Below, piece by piece: positions 15,633 to 23,148 of a stretch of DNA of 25,343 nucleotides (position 1 is the first letter of the stretch; each line of letters opens with the position of its first letter). A program made the position numbers and the translations under genes. The DNA is from VRUE01 sp036403515 (GTDB lineage Bacteria; Actinomycetota; Thermoleophilia; Solirubrobacterales; 70-9). The DNA is taken from contig DASWQV010000008.1 in assembly GCA_036403515.1 (NCBI GenBank), forward strand, positions 1 to 25,343. Reading direction: 5' to 3'. The notes under the pieces are model-generated. The model saw nothing but the letters and a program-made list of their open reading frames with translations. It was not told where the DNA came from and ran no database searches.

Positions 15633-16616
15633 CTATCGAGACCCCCTGGGGCCAAGCAATTGGCGCAGATCTGATGCGATTGCCCCGGGTTCGTCGTCGA
15701 GCTGCCTCCAGGAGATCCGCGTTACCTCGTAGCCGGCCGTGCGGAGGACGCGGTCGCGAACGCGGTCTTCCTGAAAAGCGGATCGCGACCCATGTGCTTG
15801 CCAGCTGTCCAGCTCGACCACCTGACCGGTGCCGGGCCAGTGGCAGTCCACCTGGTATCGCCTCTCCCCCAGGATGATCCAGTCGTTGAGGCGTGGGCGG
15901 GGCAGCTGATGGCGTCGAAGAAATGGAAGGAACTTCGTCTCGAGCGGGCTCCGCACACGCCCGGTGGGCAAGGCTTCGATGCGGACCAGTGCAGTCTTGA
16001 CTCGGGCGGTCCCACGTCGGGCCGGGTAGCGCTCGATCAGATCAAGCAACGACAACTTGTCATGGAGCCGCAAAAATTCGACCTGCCTGATGGCGACCTC
16101 AACCTCATCGATCGTCGCGGTTGAAGCGAGGTCGAGAACCGTGCGCGGCACCGTGGTCACCGGGATCCCTTCATGAATCGTCACCTCGTCGTCGGGCAAA
16201 TCCAGGTGATGACGTCGAACGAGCTTCGTGGAAGTGCTCTTGCTCGGAACCGTCACATCGATCGCTCCGGCTCGCGGATCCCGTATACCCCAAAGCGCCG
16301 CGGCCGAACGGTGGCTGAGGACCGCCCCAGCTCCCGAGGAAAGCACCGCCGCCATCGATCTGCCAAGCGGCGGAAGGCGCCGCTGCCCGACCGCGTATGT
16401 CTTCGGCATCACGATCCAGAGGCGGCCGACCTTGAGCCGGTAGCTGATCGCATGCTTCCTCAGCCCGAGCGTCGTCAATTGCCTTCGCGCAACAACTCCG
16501 TGCTGCGCCTCGGCCAGCCGAGCGATGGCCCTATCCGGCCCCCCATCCCCGTCCGCTCGACCGCGAAACCGTCCCGCGTCGCCAATACTGCGGCTGGGGA
16601 CGGTTTCGCGGGGCAT
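15633..16616 (-). CDS. AbiEi antitoxin-like protein with DUF559/Vsr-like nuclease domain
   Basis: A 327-residue protein. The N-terminal part (about 28-170) resembles the type IV AbiEi antitoxin: a winged helix-turn-helix with GVVARRQLTTLGL, then a beta-rich domain ending in TTVPRTVLDLAS. The C-terminal part (about 222-310) resembles DUF559, a Vsr/PD-(D/E)XK nuclease fold. The expected acidic residues are E226, D257, E268 and D270, with H275 nearby, so the site looks intact. No AbiEii toxin gene is adjacent. The ATG at 16616 has no Shine-Dalgarno and the first 25 residues are encoded by a perfect inverted repeat, so the true start may be further in. Codon use is looser than in its neighbours. 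Orphans of this fusion are common in actinobacteria; their function is unknown. Confidence 0.72.
   Translation of the reverse strand: MPRETVPSRSIGDAGRFRGRADGDGGPDRAIARLAEAQHGVVARRQLTTLGLRKHAISYRLKVGRLWIVMPKTYAVGQRRLPPLGRSMAAVLSSGAGAVLSHRSAAALWGIRDPRAGAIDVTVPSKSTSTKLVRRHHLDLPDDEVTIHEGIPVTTVPRTVLDLASTATIDEVEVAIRQVEFLRLHDKLSLLDLIERYPARRGTARVKTALVRIEALPTGRVRSPLETKFLPFLRRHQLPRPRLNDWIILGERRYQVDCHWPGTGQVVELDSWQAHGSRSAFQEDRVRDRVLRTAGYEVTRISWRQLDDEPGAIASDLRQLLGPRGSR
16561..16611. repeat. perfect 15-bp inverted repeat at the AbiEi/DUF559 gene start
   Basis: CCGCGAAACCGTCCC (16561-16575) is the exact reverse complement of 16597-16611, with a 21-base loop. It lies about 70 bases after the leuA stop and covers codons 2-18 of the annotated downstream gene. 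It could end leuA transcription, fold at the 5' end of the next mRNA, or be a mobile-element remnant. Confidence 0.6.
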
Positions 16617-16679
16617 GCGACGACGGTGCCATCTGTTACCTCGCGGGTGGCGCGCGGCGTCTAAAGAATGTGTGACGGC

Positions 16680-18266
16680 TTAGGGGCCTGGGGTGCGCTC
16701 TATCGCTGCCTCGGACGTCAGGGCCTCGGCCTCACGAATTGCCGCGCCCTCCAACGCATTCGACAATGCCCTCACGTAGGCACGGGCGGAGGCCTCGAGG
16801 ATGTCCGTCGCCACGCCCTGGCCCGTGGCCAGGCGGCCCGCGGCTCGCAGCATCACGGTCACCTGGCCAAGGGCGTCCTCTCCCCCGGTCACGGCCTCGA
16901 CTGTGTACTGGCGCAGCTCGCACTCGGTCCCAGCCGCGCCCTGGATCGCGCGGAAGATCGCGTCGACGGGTCCGTCGCCGCTCGACTCCCCCACCGCCTC
17001 CTCACCGGAGGGCATCTTGACCGCGACACGAGCGAGCGGCTCGCGTCGCGAACCGGCCTCGACCTCGAACCAGGCCAGCTCGTGAGCGTCGTCCTTCTCG
17101 CGCATCTCGTCGGAGACGATCGCCTCCAGGTCCAGCGCGGTCACCTGCTTCTTGCGATCGGCAACCTCCTTGAAGCGCTTGAAGGCGGCGTTGAGGGCGT
17201 TGCCCTCGACCTTGAAGCCCAGCTGGTCCAGGGCGTCGCGCAGGGCGTGGCGGCCCGAGTGCTTGCCCAGCACGATCGAGTTCGACTCCAGGCCCACCTC
17301 GGTCGCGTCCATGATCTCGTAGGTGGTGCGCTCCTTCAGCACGCCGTCCTGGTGGATGCCGGACTCGTGGGCGAAGGCGTTGCGGCCGACGATCGCCTTG
17401 TTGGGCTGGATCGCGTAGCCGGTCAGGCGCGAGACCATGCGGCTGGTCCGGGCCAGCTCTCGGGTGTTGATCCAGGTCCGCAGGCCATGGACGTCCTCGC
17501 GGGTGCGAATCAGCATGACGATCTCCTCCAGTGAACAGTTGCCGGCTCGCTCGCCGAGCCCATTCACCGCGCACTCAACCTGCCGCGCGCCCGCCAGCAC
17601 GCCGGCGTAGGAGTTGGCGACGGCCAGGCCCAGATCGTCATGACAGTGCACCGACAGCTCGACGTCACGCAGAGCCGGCACCAGCTCGTACAGGCGCCGG
17701 AAGTAGCTCGCGTACTCCTCTGGCGTGGTGTAGCCGACCGTGTCAGGGATGTTGATCACGGTGGCGCCCTCCTCGACCGCGATCGCGCAAACCTCGGCGG
17801 TGTACTCGATGTCGGCGCGAGTCGCGTCCATCGGCGAGAACTCGACGTCCTCGCAGAAGGACTTGGCCAGGGTCACCGCGGCGCGGGCCTGCCCCTTGAC
17901 GTCGTCGCGGTCGGTCTGCAGCTGATGCTCGATATGAATGTCAGAGGTCGAGATGAAGGTGTGGATTCGCGGGCGGGCCGCGTCCTTGACCGCTCCCCAG
18001 GCGGCGTCGATATCGGCCTTGTGGGTGCGAGCCAGGCCGCAGATCACCGGGCCCTCGACGCCTCGCGCGATCGCCTCGACCGCCTCGAAGTCGCCGGGCG
18101 AGGTGATCGGGAAGCCGGCCTCGATCACGTCAACCCCCAGGCGGGCGAGCTGCTGGGCGATCTCGACCTTCTCGGCGGTGTTCAGCGAAATGCCGGGCGA
18201 CTGCTCGCCATCGCGCAGTGTGGTGTCGAAGATGTGGACGCGGTTTGCGTCGTCTGCTTGTGCCAC
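16680..18266 (-). CDS. leuA: 2-isopropylmalate synthase
   Basis: Committed step of leucine synthesis: acetyl-CoA plus 2-ketoisovalerate to 2-isopropylmalate. The 528-residue protein has FDTTLRDGEQSPG (13-25), the metal-binding HCHDDLG (207-213), VNGLGERAGN, and a C-terminal leucine-binding regulatory domain (about 390-510). It is the bacterial long LeuA form. It starts with GTG at 18266, preceded by a very strong purine-rich Shine-Dalgarno, AAGGAGGAGG. That site is complementary to leucine codons in the upstream leader peptide, so translation is probably leucine-controlled. Confidence 0.96.
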   Translation of the reverse strand: MAQADDANRVHIFDTTLRDGEQSPGISLNTAEKVEIAQQLARLGVDVIEAGFPITSPGDFEAVEAIARGVEGPVICGLARTHKADIDAAWGAVKDAARPRIHTFISTSDIHIEHQLQTDRDDVKGQARAAVTLAKSFCEDVEFSPMDATRADIEYTAEVCAIAVEEGATVINIPDTVGYTTPEEYASYFRRLYELVPALRDVELSVHCHDDLGLAVANSYAGVLAGARQVECAVNGLGERAGNCSLEEIVMLIRTREDVHGLRTWINTRELARTSRMVSRLTGYAIQPNKAIVGRNAFAHESGIHQDGVLKERTTYEIMDATEVGLESNSIVLGKHSGRHALRDALDQLGFKVEGNALNAAFKRFKEVADRKKQVTALDLEAIVSDEMREKDDAHELAWFEVEAGSRREPLARVAVKMPSGEEAVGESSGDGPVDAIFRAIQGAAGTECELRQYTVEAVTGGEDALGQVTVMLRAAGRLATGQGVATDILEASARAYVRALSNALEGAAIREAEALTSEAAIERTPGP

Positions 18267-18272
18267 TGGGTC

Positions 18273-18366
18273 CTCCTCCTTCTCTACTTCGCTCGAATGA
18301 CCTTGTCTCTCGCGGCTAACGCGCCGCCCAGCGCTATTCCCCCCGAGGGGGGAGGAGAAGGAGAAA
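18273..18366 (-). promoter_or_regulatory. leucine attenuator of leuA (anti-SD pairing with leader leucine codons)
   Basis: In the transcript, leader codons UUU CUC CUU CUC (18355-18366) are complementary to GAGAAGGAGGAG (18273-18284), the leuA ribosome-binding site. This makes 9 Watson-Crick pairs (18355-18363 with 18276-18284), extended by G-U, A-U and G-U to 12 pairs. Between them lie a CCCCCC-UC-GGGGGG hairpin (18339-18352) and a GCGGC/GCCGC hairpin (18312-18327). A ribosome stalled on the leucine codons would cover the anti-SD strand and free leuA. No U-tract terminator is seen, so translational control is favoured. Confidence 0.72.
18291..18305 (-). repeat. leader element shared with the decapeptide-repeat gene
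   Basis: CAAGGTCATTCGAGC is identical to 10090-10104 (plus strand), and similarity continues into the purine-rich ribosome-binding region. Confidence 0.5.
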
Positions 18367-18393
18367 CGCGAGGCTGTCGATCCGATGCGTCAT
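18334..18393 (-). CDS. leuL: leuA leader peptide (LeuL-like)
   Basis: A 19-residue ORF reading MTHRIDSLAFLLLLPPRGE, ending in TAG, 67 bases before the leuA GTG. Codons 11-14 are CTC CTT CTC CTC, four consecutive leucines. That is the hallmark of a leucine-sensing leader peptide, known upstream of leu operons in several bacterial groups. It lies on the leuA transcript between a -10-like element and the leuA ribosome-binding site. There is no clear Shine-Dalgarno, and the ORF start is close to the predicted transcript start. The last codons form a GC hairpin. Confidence 0.75.
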   Translation of the reverse strand: MTHRIDSLAFLLLLPPRGE

Positions 18394-18409
18394 TCGGTCG
18401 CTTGAGCTT

Positions 18410-18419
18410 AGCGTAGGCT
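18410..18419. promoter_or_regulatory. overlapping divergent -10 elements for leuA and the MFS gene
   Basis: TACGCT (minus strand, 18410-18415) would start the leuA leader transcript about ten bases before the leader ATG. TAGGCT (plus strand, 18414-18419) would start the transporter transcript near 18426. The two share bases, so transcription of one may hinder the other. No good -35 was seen. Confidence 0.4.
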
Positions 18420-18485
18420 GCCCGCATCGCAAGGGAAACATCCTCAGCCGCGATCCCGCGCTCGACCCGGTTTGCCCTCTTCTCG

Positions 18486-19835
18486 ATGGGCATTGCCGTG
18501 GTGGTGATCGCCAACGACTTCTCCGCGATCAACGTCGCCCTGCCGACGATGGAGAAGGACTTCCACACCAATATCAACACGATCCAGTGGGTGATCAACG
18601 CCTACGCGCTGACCTTCGGAGTGATGATCGTCACCGGCGGGCGACTGGCCGACATGTTCGGCCGCCGCAACGCCTTCTTCCTCGGCACAGCGATCTTCGC
18701 CTCGATGTCGGCGCTGGGCGGCGCGGCGCAGACCGAGACCTGGCTGATCGCGACGCGGGCGCTGATGGGAATCGGCGGGGCGCTGATGTGGCCGGCGATC
18801 CTCGGCATGACCTACGCGCTGCTGCCCGAAGACAAGGCCGGGCTGGCGGGCGGCATCATCATCGGCGCCGCCGGCCTCGGCAACGCGATCGGGCCGCTGA
18901 TCGGCGGCGTGCTCACCGACGCCCTCAGCTGGCGCTGGATCTTCTTCCTCAACGTGCCGATCTCCGCCTTTGCGGTGCTCGTCACCTACCGCTTGGTCAA
19001 AGTCGCCGAGCCCGATCCCGGCGAGCAGCGAATCGACTACCCGGGGATCGCCGCGATCTCGGTCGGCCTGGTTTCGCTGCTGGTCGCACTCGACCAGATC
19101 GACGACTGGGGCTTCGGCGACCCCCGCGTGATCGGGCTCCTGGCCCTGTCGGCGGTCCTGCTCATCGCCTTCGTGCCGATCGAGCGGCGCGCCGGCTCCC
19201 ATGCCCTCGTGCCGCGAGCGGTGATGGCCAATGAGAGCTTTCGGGCCTCCTGCGTGGCGATCCTGCTGATGTCGGCGACCTTCTTCGCGGCGCTGCTCTA
19301 CCTGCCGCAGTTCATGCAGCACCAGCTCGACTACTCGCCGCTCGGGGCGGGGCTCGGCATGCTGCCCTTCCTGGCGACCTTCGCCTTCGTCTCCTTCGTC
19401 GCCGGCCCGCTTTACGAGCGGCTCGGCGCCAAGCTGCTGGCCTCTGTGGGCGCCGCCTGCATCACGATCGCGCCCTTCGCCTTCTCGCTGGTCGGGTCGG
19501 GCTCGGGATTCGGCTCGCTGATCCCGGGGATGGTCGTGCTCGGCATCGGAATCGGCAGCTTCTACCCGACCGCGACCACGGCCGGCGTCACCTCTGTCGA
19601 CGAATCGCAGACCAGCCTCGCCGGGGGGATCGTCTACATGTTCCAGATCGCCGGCGGCTCGATCGGGCTGGGACTGACGACGACGATCTTCTCGGCGCAG
19701 GCATCGTTCATCGACGGCATCCAGGCCGCGTTCCGGCTCGACGCGGCGCTGTCGCTGGTCGGCTTCCTCGTCGCTCTCTTCTTCGTCGGCGGCCGATTGC
19801 TGCGTCGGCCGGCCGCTGAAAGGGCCTCCGCCTAG
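18486..19835 (+). CDS. MFS drug/H+ antiporter, DHA2 (EmrB/QacA) type
   Basis: Integral membrane efflux transporter, 449 residues from this ATG, with the many hydrophobic segments of a 14-helix DHA2 protein. The loop motif GRLADMFGRRNAFF and the antiporter-type GAAGLGNAIGPLIGG...SWRWIFFLNVP region are clear. The ATG at 18486 falls inside the first membrane helix: the in-frame codons before it encode IPRSTRFALFS, the expected basic anchor and helix start. The frame is open back to 18417 but has no ATG, GTG or TTG. An ATC at 18426, six bases after a -10, may be the true start. The substrate is unknown. The stop overlaps that of the convergent RTX gene. Confidence 0.9.
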   Translation: MGIAVVVIANDFSAINVALPTMEKDFHTNINTIQWVINAYALTFGVMIVTGGRLADMFGRRNAFFLGTAIFASMSALGGAAQTETWLIATRALMGIGGALMWPAILGMTYALLPEDKAGLAGGIIIGAAGLGNAIGPLIGGVLTDALSWRWIFFLNVPISAFAVLVTYRLVKVAEPDPGEQRIDYPGIAAISVGLVSLLVALDQIDDWGFGDPRVIGLLALSAVLLIAFVPIERRAGSHALVPRAVMANESFRASCVAILLMSATFFAALLYLPQFMQHQLDYSPLGAGLGMLPFLATFAFVSFVAGPLYERLGAKLLASVGAACITIAPFAFSLVGSGSGFGSLIPGMVVLGIGIGSFYPTATTAGVTSVDESQTSLAGGIVYMFQIAGGSIGLGLTTTIFSAQASFIDGIQAAFRLDAALSLVGFLVALFFVGGRLLRRPAAERASA

Positions 19836-20401
19836 ACCTGAGGACGCATGTCCTGGCGGATGCTGTTGACGCCGGAACCGCCATTCAAGGCGTCGCTGCC
19901 GGGCCCGCCGCGCAATGCGTCTTCGCCGGACCCGCCATAGATGGTGTCGTTGCCCGGCCCGCCGAAGATCAGGTCGTCACCGCCCCTGCCGACCAGACGA
20001 TCGTTGCCCGGGCCCCCGATCAGCTTGTCAGGGCCGCCGCCACCGACGAGCGTGTCGCTGCCCGCCCCGCCCCTCATCGTCACCGGAATCATCACTTCAC
20101 TGGAGACGACCACGGAGTCGCTTCCGGTGCCGGCGTTGACCTCGAAGCCGGCGACAAGGGGCGCTTGGCAGACCAGCTCGTCGGCGTTGCCGACGGTGTG
20201 TTCGCAGATCGTGCCGCCCACTTCGAGCGGGGCGACCGAGTCGATCACGTAACTGCGGCCGTCGGGGGTGAGCCAGATGTGGATCATGCTCAGTTCCGCC
20301 CCGCCGGCCAGGACGACGGTGTAGGAGGTCGTTTCGGCACGCGCGACCCCCCCGGCCTGGGCGGCAAACATCACAAGCATGATCAGGATCGCCCTCTTCA
20401 T
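19832..20401 (-). CDS. small secreted RTX-repeat (calcium-binding) protein
   Basis: A 189-residue protein with a clear signal peptide (residues 1-22, cleavage likely after ARA). A beta-rich domain with two cysteines follows (about 23-105). Then come seven tandem nonapeptides of the GGxGxDxLx type (111-173) plus a partial one. Such repeats bind calcium and fold as a parallel beta-roll outside the cell. It is far smaller than RTX toxins and has no enzymatic domain. The ATG at 20401 has a GGGGG stretch nearby as Shine-Dalgarno. Its TAG overlaps the MFS stop (CTAG). The role is unknown. Confidence 0.85.
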   Translation of the reverse strand: MKRAILIMLVMFAAQAGGVARAETTSYTVVLAGGAELSMIHIWLTPDGRSYVIDSVAPLEVGGTICEHTVGNADELVCQAPLVAGFEVNAGTGSDSVVVSSEVMIPVTMRGGAGSDTLVGGGGPDKLIGGPGNDRLVGRGGDDLIFGGPGNDTIYGGSGEDALRGGPGSDALNGGSGVNSIRQDMRPQV

Positions 20402-20433
20402 CGCAATTCCCCCGCCCCGTCCGGAACGAGCAA

Positions 20434-21468
20434 CTAGCTTGGAAACAGCACGACCTTGCCGACGTTGCGGCGCTCGGCTATGAATTTGTGCGCGTCGCCG
20501 GCTCGCTCGAAGGGAAAGGCCTCGGCGACGACCGGCTCCAGGCGCCCGGCCTCCAGGTCGGCCATGAGCGGCTCGGTAACGCGATCGAGGCTTCCCTCGC
20601 GTTCCCACCACTTGAGCATGTTGAGCCCGAAGACGCCCTTGTTCTCGTTCATCATCATCAGGCTCTTCCACCAGGGGACCGTCGCCAACGGCATCTTGGC
20701 GAGGCCCTTCAACATCGCCGGGATGTTGCGGCCGCCTTCGCTGGTCGCCTCGGAAAGTCCGTACATGACCATCCGCCCACCGGGGCGGAGCAGGCGATAG
20801 TCCTTGCGGAACGACGTCGGCCCAATCGCGTCGATGATCAGGTCGACGCCCTCGCCACCGGTGAGGCGCATCGTCTCGGCCTCGAAGTCCTGGTTGCGGT
20901 AGTCGATCGCGTGCCTGACCCCTTGGGCGCGGATTGCCTCGTGCTTGGACGGCGAGGCCGTGCCGTAGATCTCGGCGCCGACGTTGCGGGCGATCTGGGT
21001 GGCCGCGATCCCGACCCCGCCGGCGGCGGCGTGGATGAGGAGGCGGTTGCCCTCGCGCAGGCTTCCCATCACGATCAGGGCCGCGTAGGCGGTGCCATAG
21101 TTGACCGGGAACGCCGCTCCCTGCTCGAAGCTGAGTCGCTCCGGCAGCGGCAGCACCTGGATCTCGGGGACGGTGACGAGCTCGGCCTGGCCGCCGAAGC
21201 GGGTGCCGGCGATGACCCGGTCGCCGATCGCGTGAGCGCTCACGCCCTCCCCCACCGACTCGACCGTGCCGGCGACCTCGTAGCCCATCACGCAGGGCGT
21301 TTTCGGCGCGTCCGGGTAGAGGCCAAGACGCGCCATCGTGTCGGCGAAGTTGATCCCGGCCGCCTTGACCGCGATCCGCACCTCGCCGGGGCCTACGGGA
21401 GGATCGGGACGCTCGAGGACCTGGAGGACGTCATAGCCACCGTTCCCTGTCTGCACCAGCGCCTTCAC
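20434..21468 (-). CDS. zinc-independent quinone oxidoreductase-like MDR protein (VAT-1/QOR type)
   Basis: Medium-chain dehydrogenase/reductase of 344 residues. It has the GroES-like N-terminal half with AAGINFADTMARLGLYP (36-52), and the NADPH-binding motif HAAAGGVGIAATQIA (146-160). No structural zinc cysteine cluster is visible. The long insert near WWKSLMMMNENKGVFGLNMLKWW resembles the VAT-1-like subgroup. It starts with GTG at 21468, six bases after a -10-like TACGCT (21475-21480), and so may be leaderless. It lies 26 bases after serA. The substrate is unknown. Confidence 0.88.
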   Translation of the reverse strand: MKALVQTGNGGYDVLQVLERPDPPVGPGEVRIAVKAAGINFADTMARLGLYPDAPKTPCVMGYEVAGTVESVGEGVSAHAIGDRVIAGTRFGGQAELVTVPEIQVLPLPERLSFEQGAAFPVNYGTAYAALIVMGSLREGNRLLIHAAAGGVGIAATQIARNVGAEIYGTASPSKHEAIRAQGVRHAIDYRNQDFEAETMRLTGGEGVDLIIDAIGPTSFRKDYRLLRPGGRMVMYGLSEATSEGGRNIPAMLKGLAKMPLATVPWWKSLMMMNENKGVFGLNMLKWWEREGSLDRVTEPLMADLEAGRLEPVVAEAFPFERAGDAHKFIAERRNVGKVVLFPS

Positions 21469-21474
21469 CGCGCC

Positions 21475-21480
21475 AGCGTA
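21475..21480 (-). promoter_or_regulatory. -10 element of the quinone oxidoreductase gene
   Basis: TACGCT lies six bases before the GTG, the leaderless spacing also seen at tyrS and the cupin gene. Confidence 0.3.
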
Positions 21481-21494
21481 CTCGACCGGTGGCC

Positions 21495-23075
21495 CTAGAG
21501 ATCGACCGAGCGGCCCACGGCAAAGCCGTCAAGCTCGAGGATCTTGGCGATCGTCTCTTCGTTGACGGCGGCATCGGTGGTCAACGCCATCACCGCGTGC
21601 TCTCCGCCGGACTCGGCGCCGACGGCGGCGGAGACGATGTTGACTCCCTCCTCGCCGAAGGTCGTCCCGACCCGGCCGATCATCCCCGGCCGGTCGGCAT
21701 AGCGAAAGACGGCAATGTGCTCGGCGAAGGGCAGGTAGAAGCTCTCGCCCCAAGCTGAGACGAGGTACGGCTCATTACGTGGGCCGACGCCCGTCCCCGC
21801 CACCTCGACGTCTTCCTCGGCGGAGCGAAGGCGAACGGTGACCAGCTCGGTGAAGTCCTCGGAGCTGGAGTCCTTGGTCTCGACCAGCTCGAGGCCTCGC
21901 TCCTCCGCCATCTGCGGCGCGTTGACGAGGTTGACGGGAGCCTCGGTGTGGCCGGAGAGAATCCCGACCAGGACCGCGATGCCGAGCAGGCGGGTGTCGT
22001 GTTGGGCGAGTTTGCCCCGGAACTCGACGGCGACCCGGTCAACGGAACCCTCCGCGAGGCCCTCGGCGAGGCGGCCGAGCTTTTCGCAGAGCGGCACGAA
22101 CGGCGCCAGCGCCTCCATTTCCTCTGGGCGCACGGCGGCGATGTTGACCGCGTTGGTGACGACGCCGCCCTTCAGCGCCGCGGTCACCTGTTCGGCGGTG
22201 ACGACGCCGGCACGGTCCTGCGCCTCCGCGGTCGAGGCGCCGAGGTGGGGGGTGACGACGACGTTCTCGCGGGAGAAGATCGCGTGCTCGGTGAACGGCT
22301 CGGAGGGAAAGACGTCGAGGGCGGCGCCGCCGACCTTGCCCGACTCCAGGCCGGCATCGAGGGCATCCAGGTCGACCAGCTCGCCGCGGGCGCAGTTGAC
22401 GATACGCACGCCGGGTTTCATCGCGGCAATCGCCTCGGCCCCGATCAGGCCGATCGTCTCAGGCGTCTTCGGCACGTGCACCGTGACCACGTCGGCCTGC
22501 TCGAAGAGCTCCTCGAGGTCGGCGGCGCCCCGCACCCCAAGCTCGCGAAAGCGCTCGGCGGTGACGAACTTGTCGAAGGCGACCACCTCCATCTCGAAAG
22601 CCTGAGCCCGCCTGGCGACAAGCTGGCCGATGCGACCGAAGCCGACGATCCCAATCGTCTTGCCGTACAGCTCGGCCCCCTTGTACTTGGCGCGGTCCCA
22701 GCGACCTGCGACGAGGGCGCCGTGGGCCTGGGGAACGTTGCGGAAGAGGCCGAGGGCGAGGGCGAGGGTGTGCTCGGCGGCAGCCACGGAGTTCGATTCG
22801 GGCGCATTGGCGACGACGATGCCGCGGCGGGTGGCAGCCGGGATGTCGACGTTGTCGACTCCGGTGCCGGCGCGGCCGATCACCTTGAGGTTGTCGGCCC
22901 GCGCGATCAGCTCCGGCGTCATCGTGGTCGCCGAGCGGATCAGGATCGCGTCGTAGCCGCCGATCGCCTCGGCCAGCTCCTCGTCGGACATGTCGACCCC
23001 GAGGTCGACGTCGAAGTTCTGCCGCAGCAGATCGACGCCCGAGTCGGCGATCTTCTCCTTGACGAGAACCCTCAC
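21495..23075 (-). CDS. serA: D-3-phosphoglycerate dehydrogenase
   Basis: First step of serine synthesis, oxidising 3-phosphoglycerate with NAD. The 526-residue long form has the Rossmann motif GFGRIG (145-150) and catalytic R230 (NCARGEL), E259 and H277 (TPHLGAST). An intervening allosteric-substrate-binding domain (about 320-440) and a C-terminal ACT domain (about 453-526, FRYADRPGMIGRVG) follow, typical of serine-feedback control. It starts with GTG at 23075 after the Shine-Dalgarno AAAGGTG. It follows serC by 73 bases. Confidence 0.96.
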   Translation of the reverse strand: MRVLVKEKIADSGVDLLRQNFDVDLGVDMSDEELAEAIGGYDAILIRSATTMTPELIARADNLKVIGRAGTGVDNVDIPAATRRGIVVANAPESNSVAAAEHTLALALGLFRNVPQAHGALVAGRWDRAKYKGAELYGKTIGIVGFGRIGQLVARRAQAFEMEVVAFDKFVTAERFRELGVRGAADLEELFEQADVVTVHVPKTPETIGLIGAEAIAAMKPGVRIVNCARGELVDLDALDAGLESGKVGGAALDVFPSEPFTEHAIFSRENVVVTPHLGASTAEAQDRAGVVTAEQVTAALKGGVVTNAVNIAAVRPEEMEALAPFVPLCEKLGRLAEGLAEGSVDRVAVEFRGKLAQHDTRLLGIAVLVGILSGHTEAPVNLVNAPQMAEERGLELVETKDSSSEDFTELVTVRLRSAEEDVEVAGTGVGPRNEPYLVSAWGESFYLPFAEHIAVFRYADRPGMIGRVGTTFGEEGVNIVSAAVGAESGGEHAVMALTTDAAVNEETIAKILELDGFAVGRSVDL

Positions 23076-23093
23076 AAGGACACCTTTCGTTCA

Positions 23094-23147
23094 CGCGCCG
23101 ATCGCCACGGACTCGAAGGGCCGGAGATCACCGTGACAATCGGCGCG
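23094..23147 (-). terminator. large stem-loop between serC and serA
   Basis: CGCGCCGAT (23094-23102) pairs with ATCGGCGCG (23139-23147), and an inner CACGG (23106-23110) pairs with CCGTG (23131-23135). It starts directly after the serC stop and ends about 18 bases before the serA start. It could be a terminator, an attenuator or an mRNA processing structure; no U-tract follows. Confidence 0.4.
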
Positions 23148-23148
23148 C

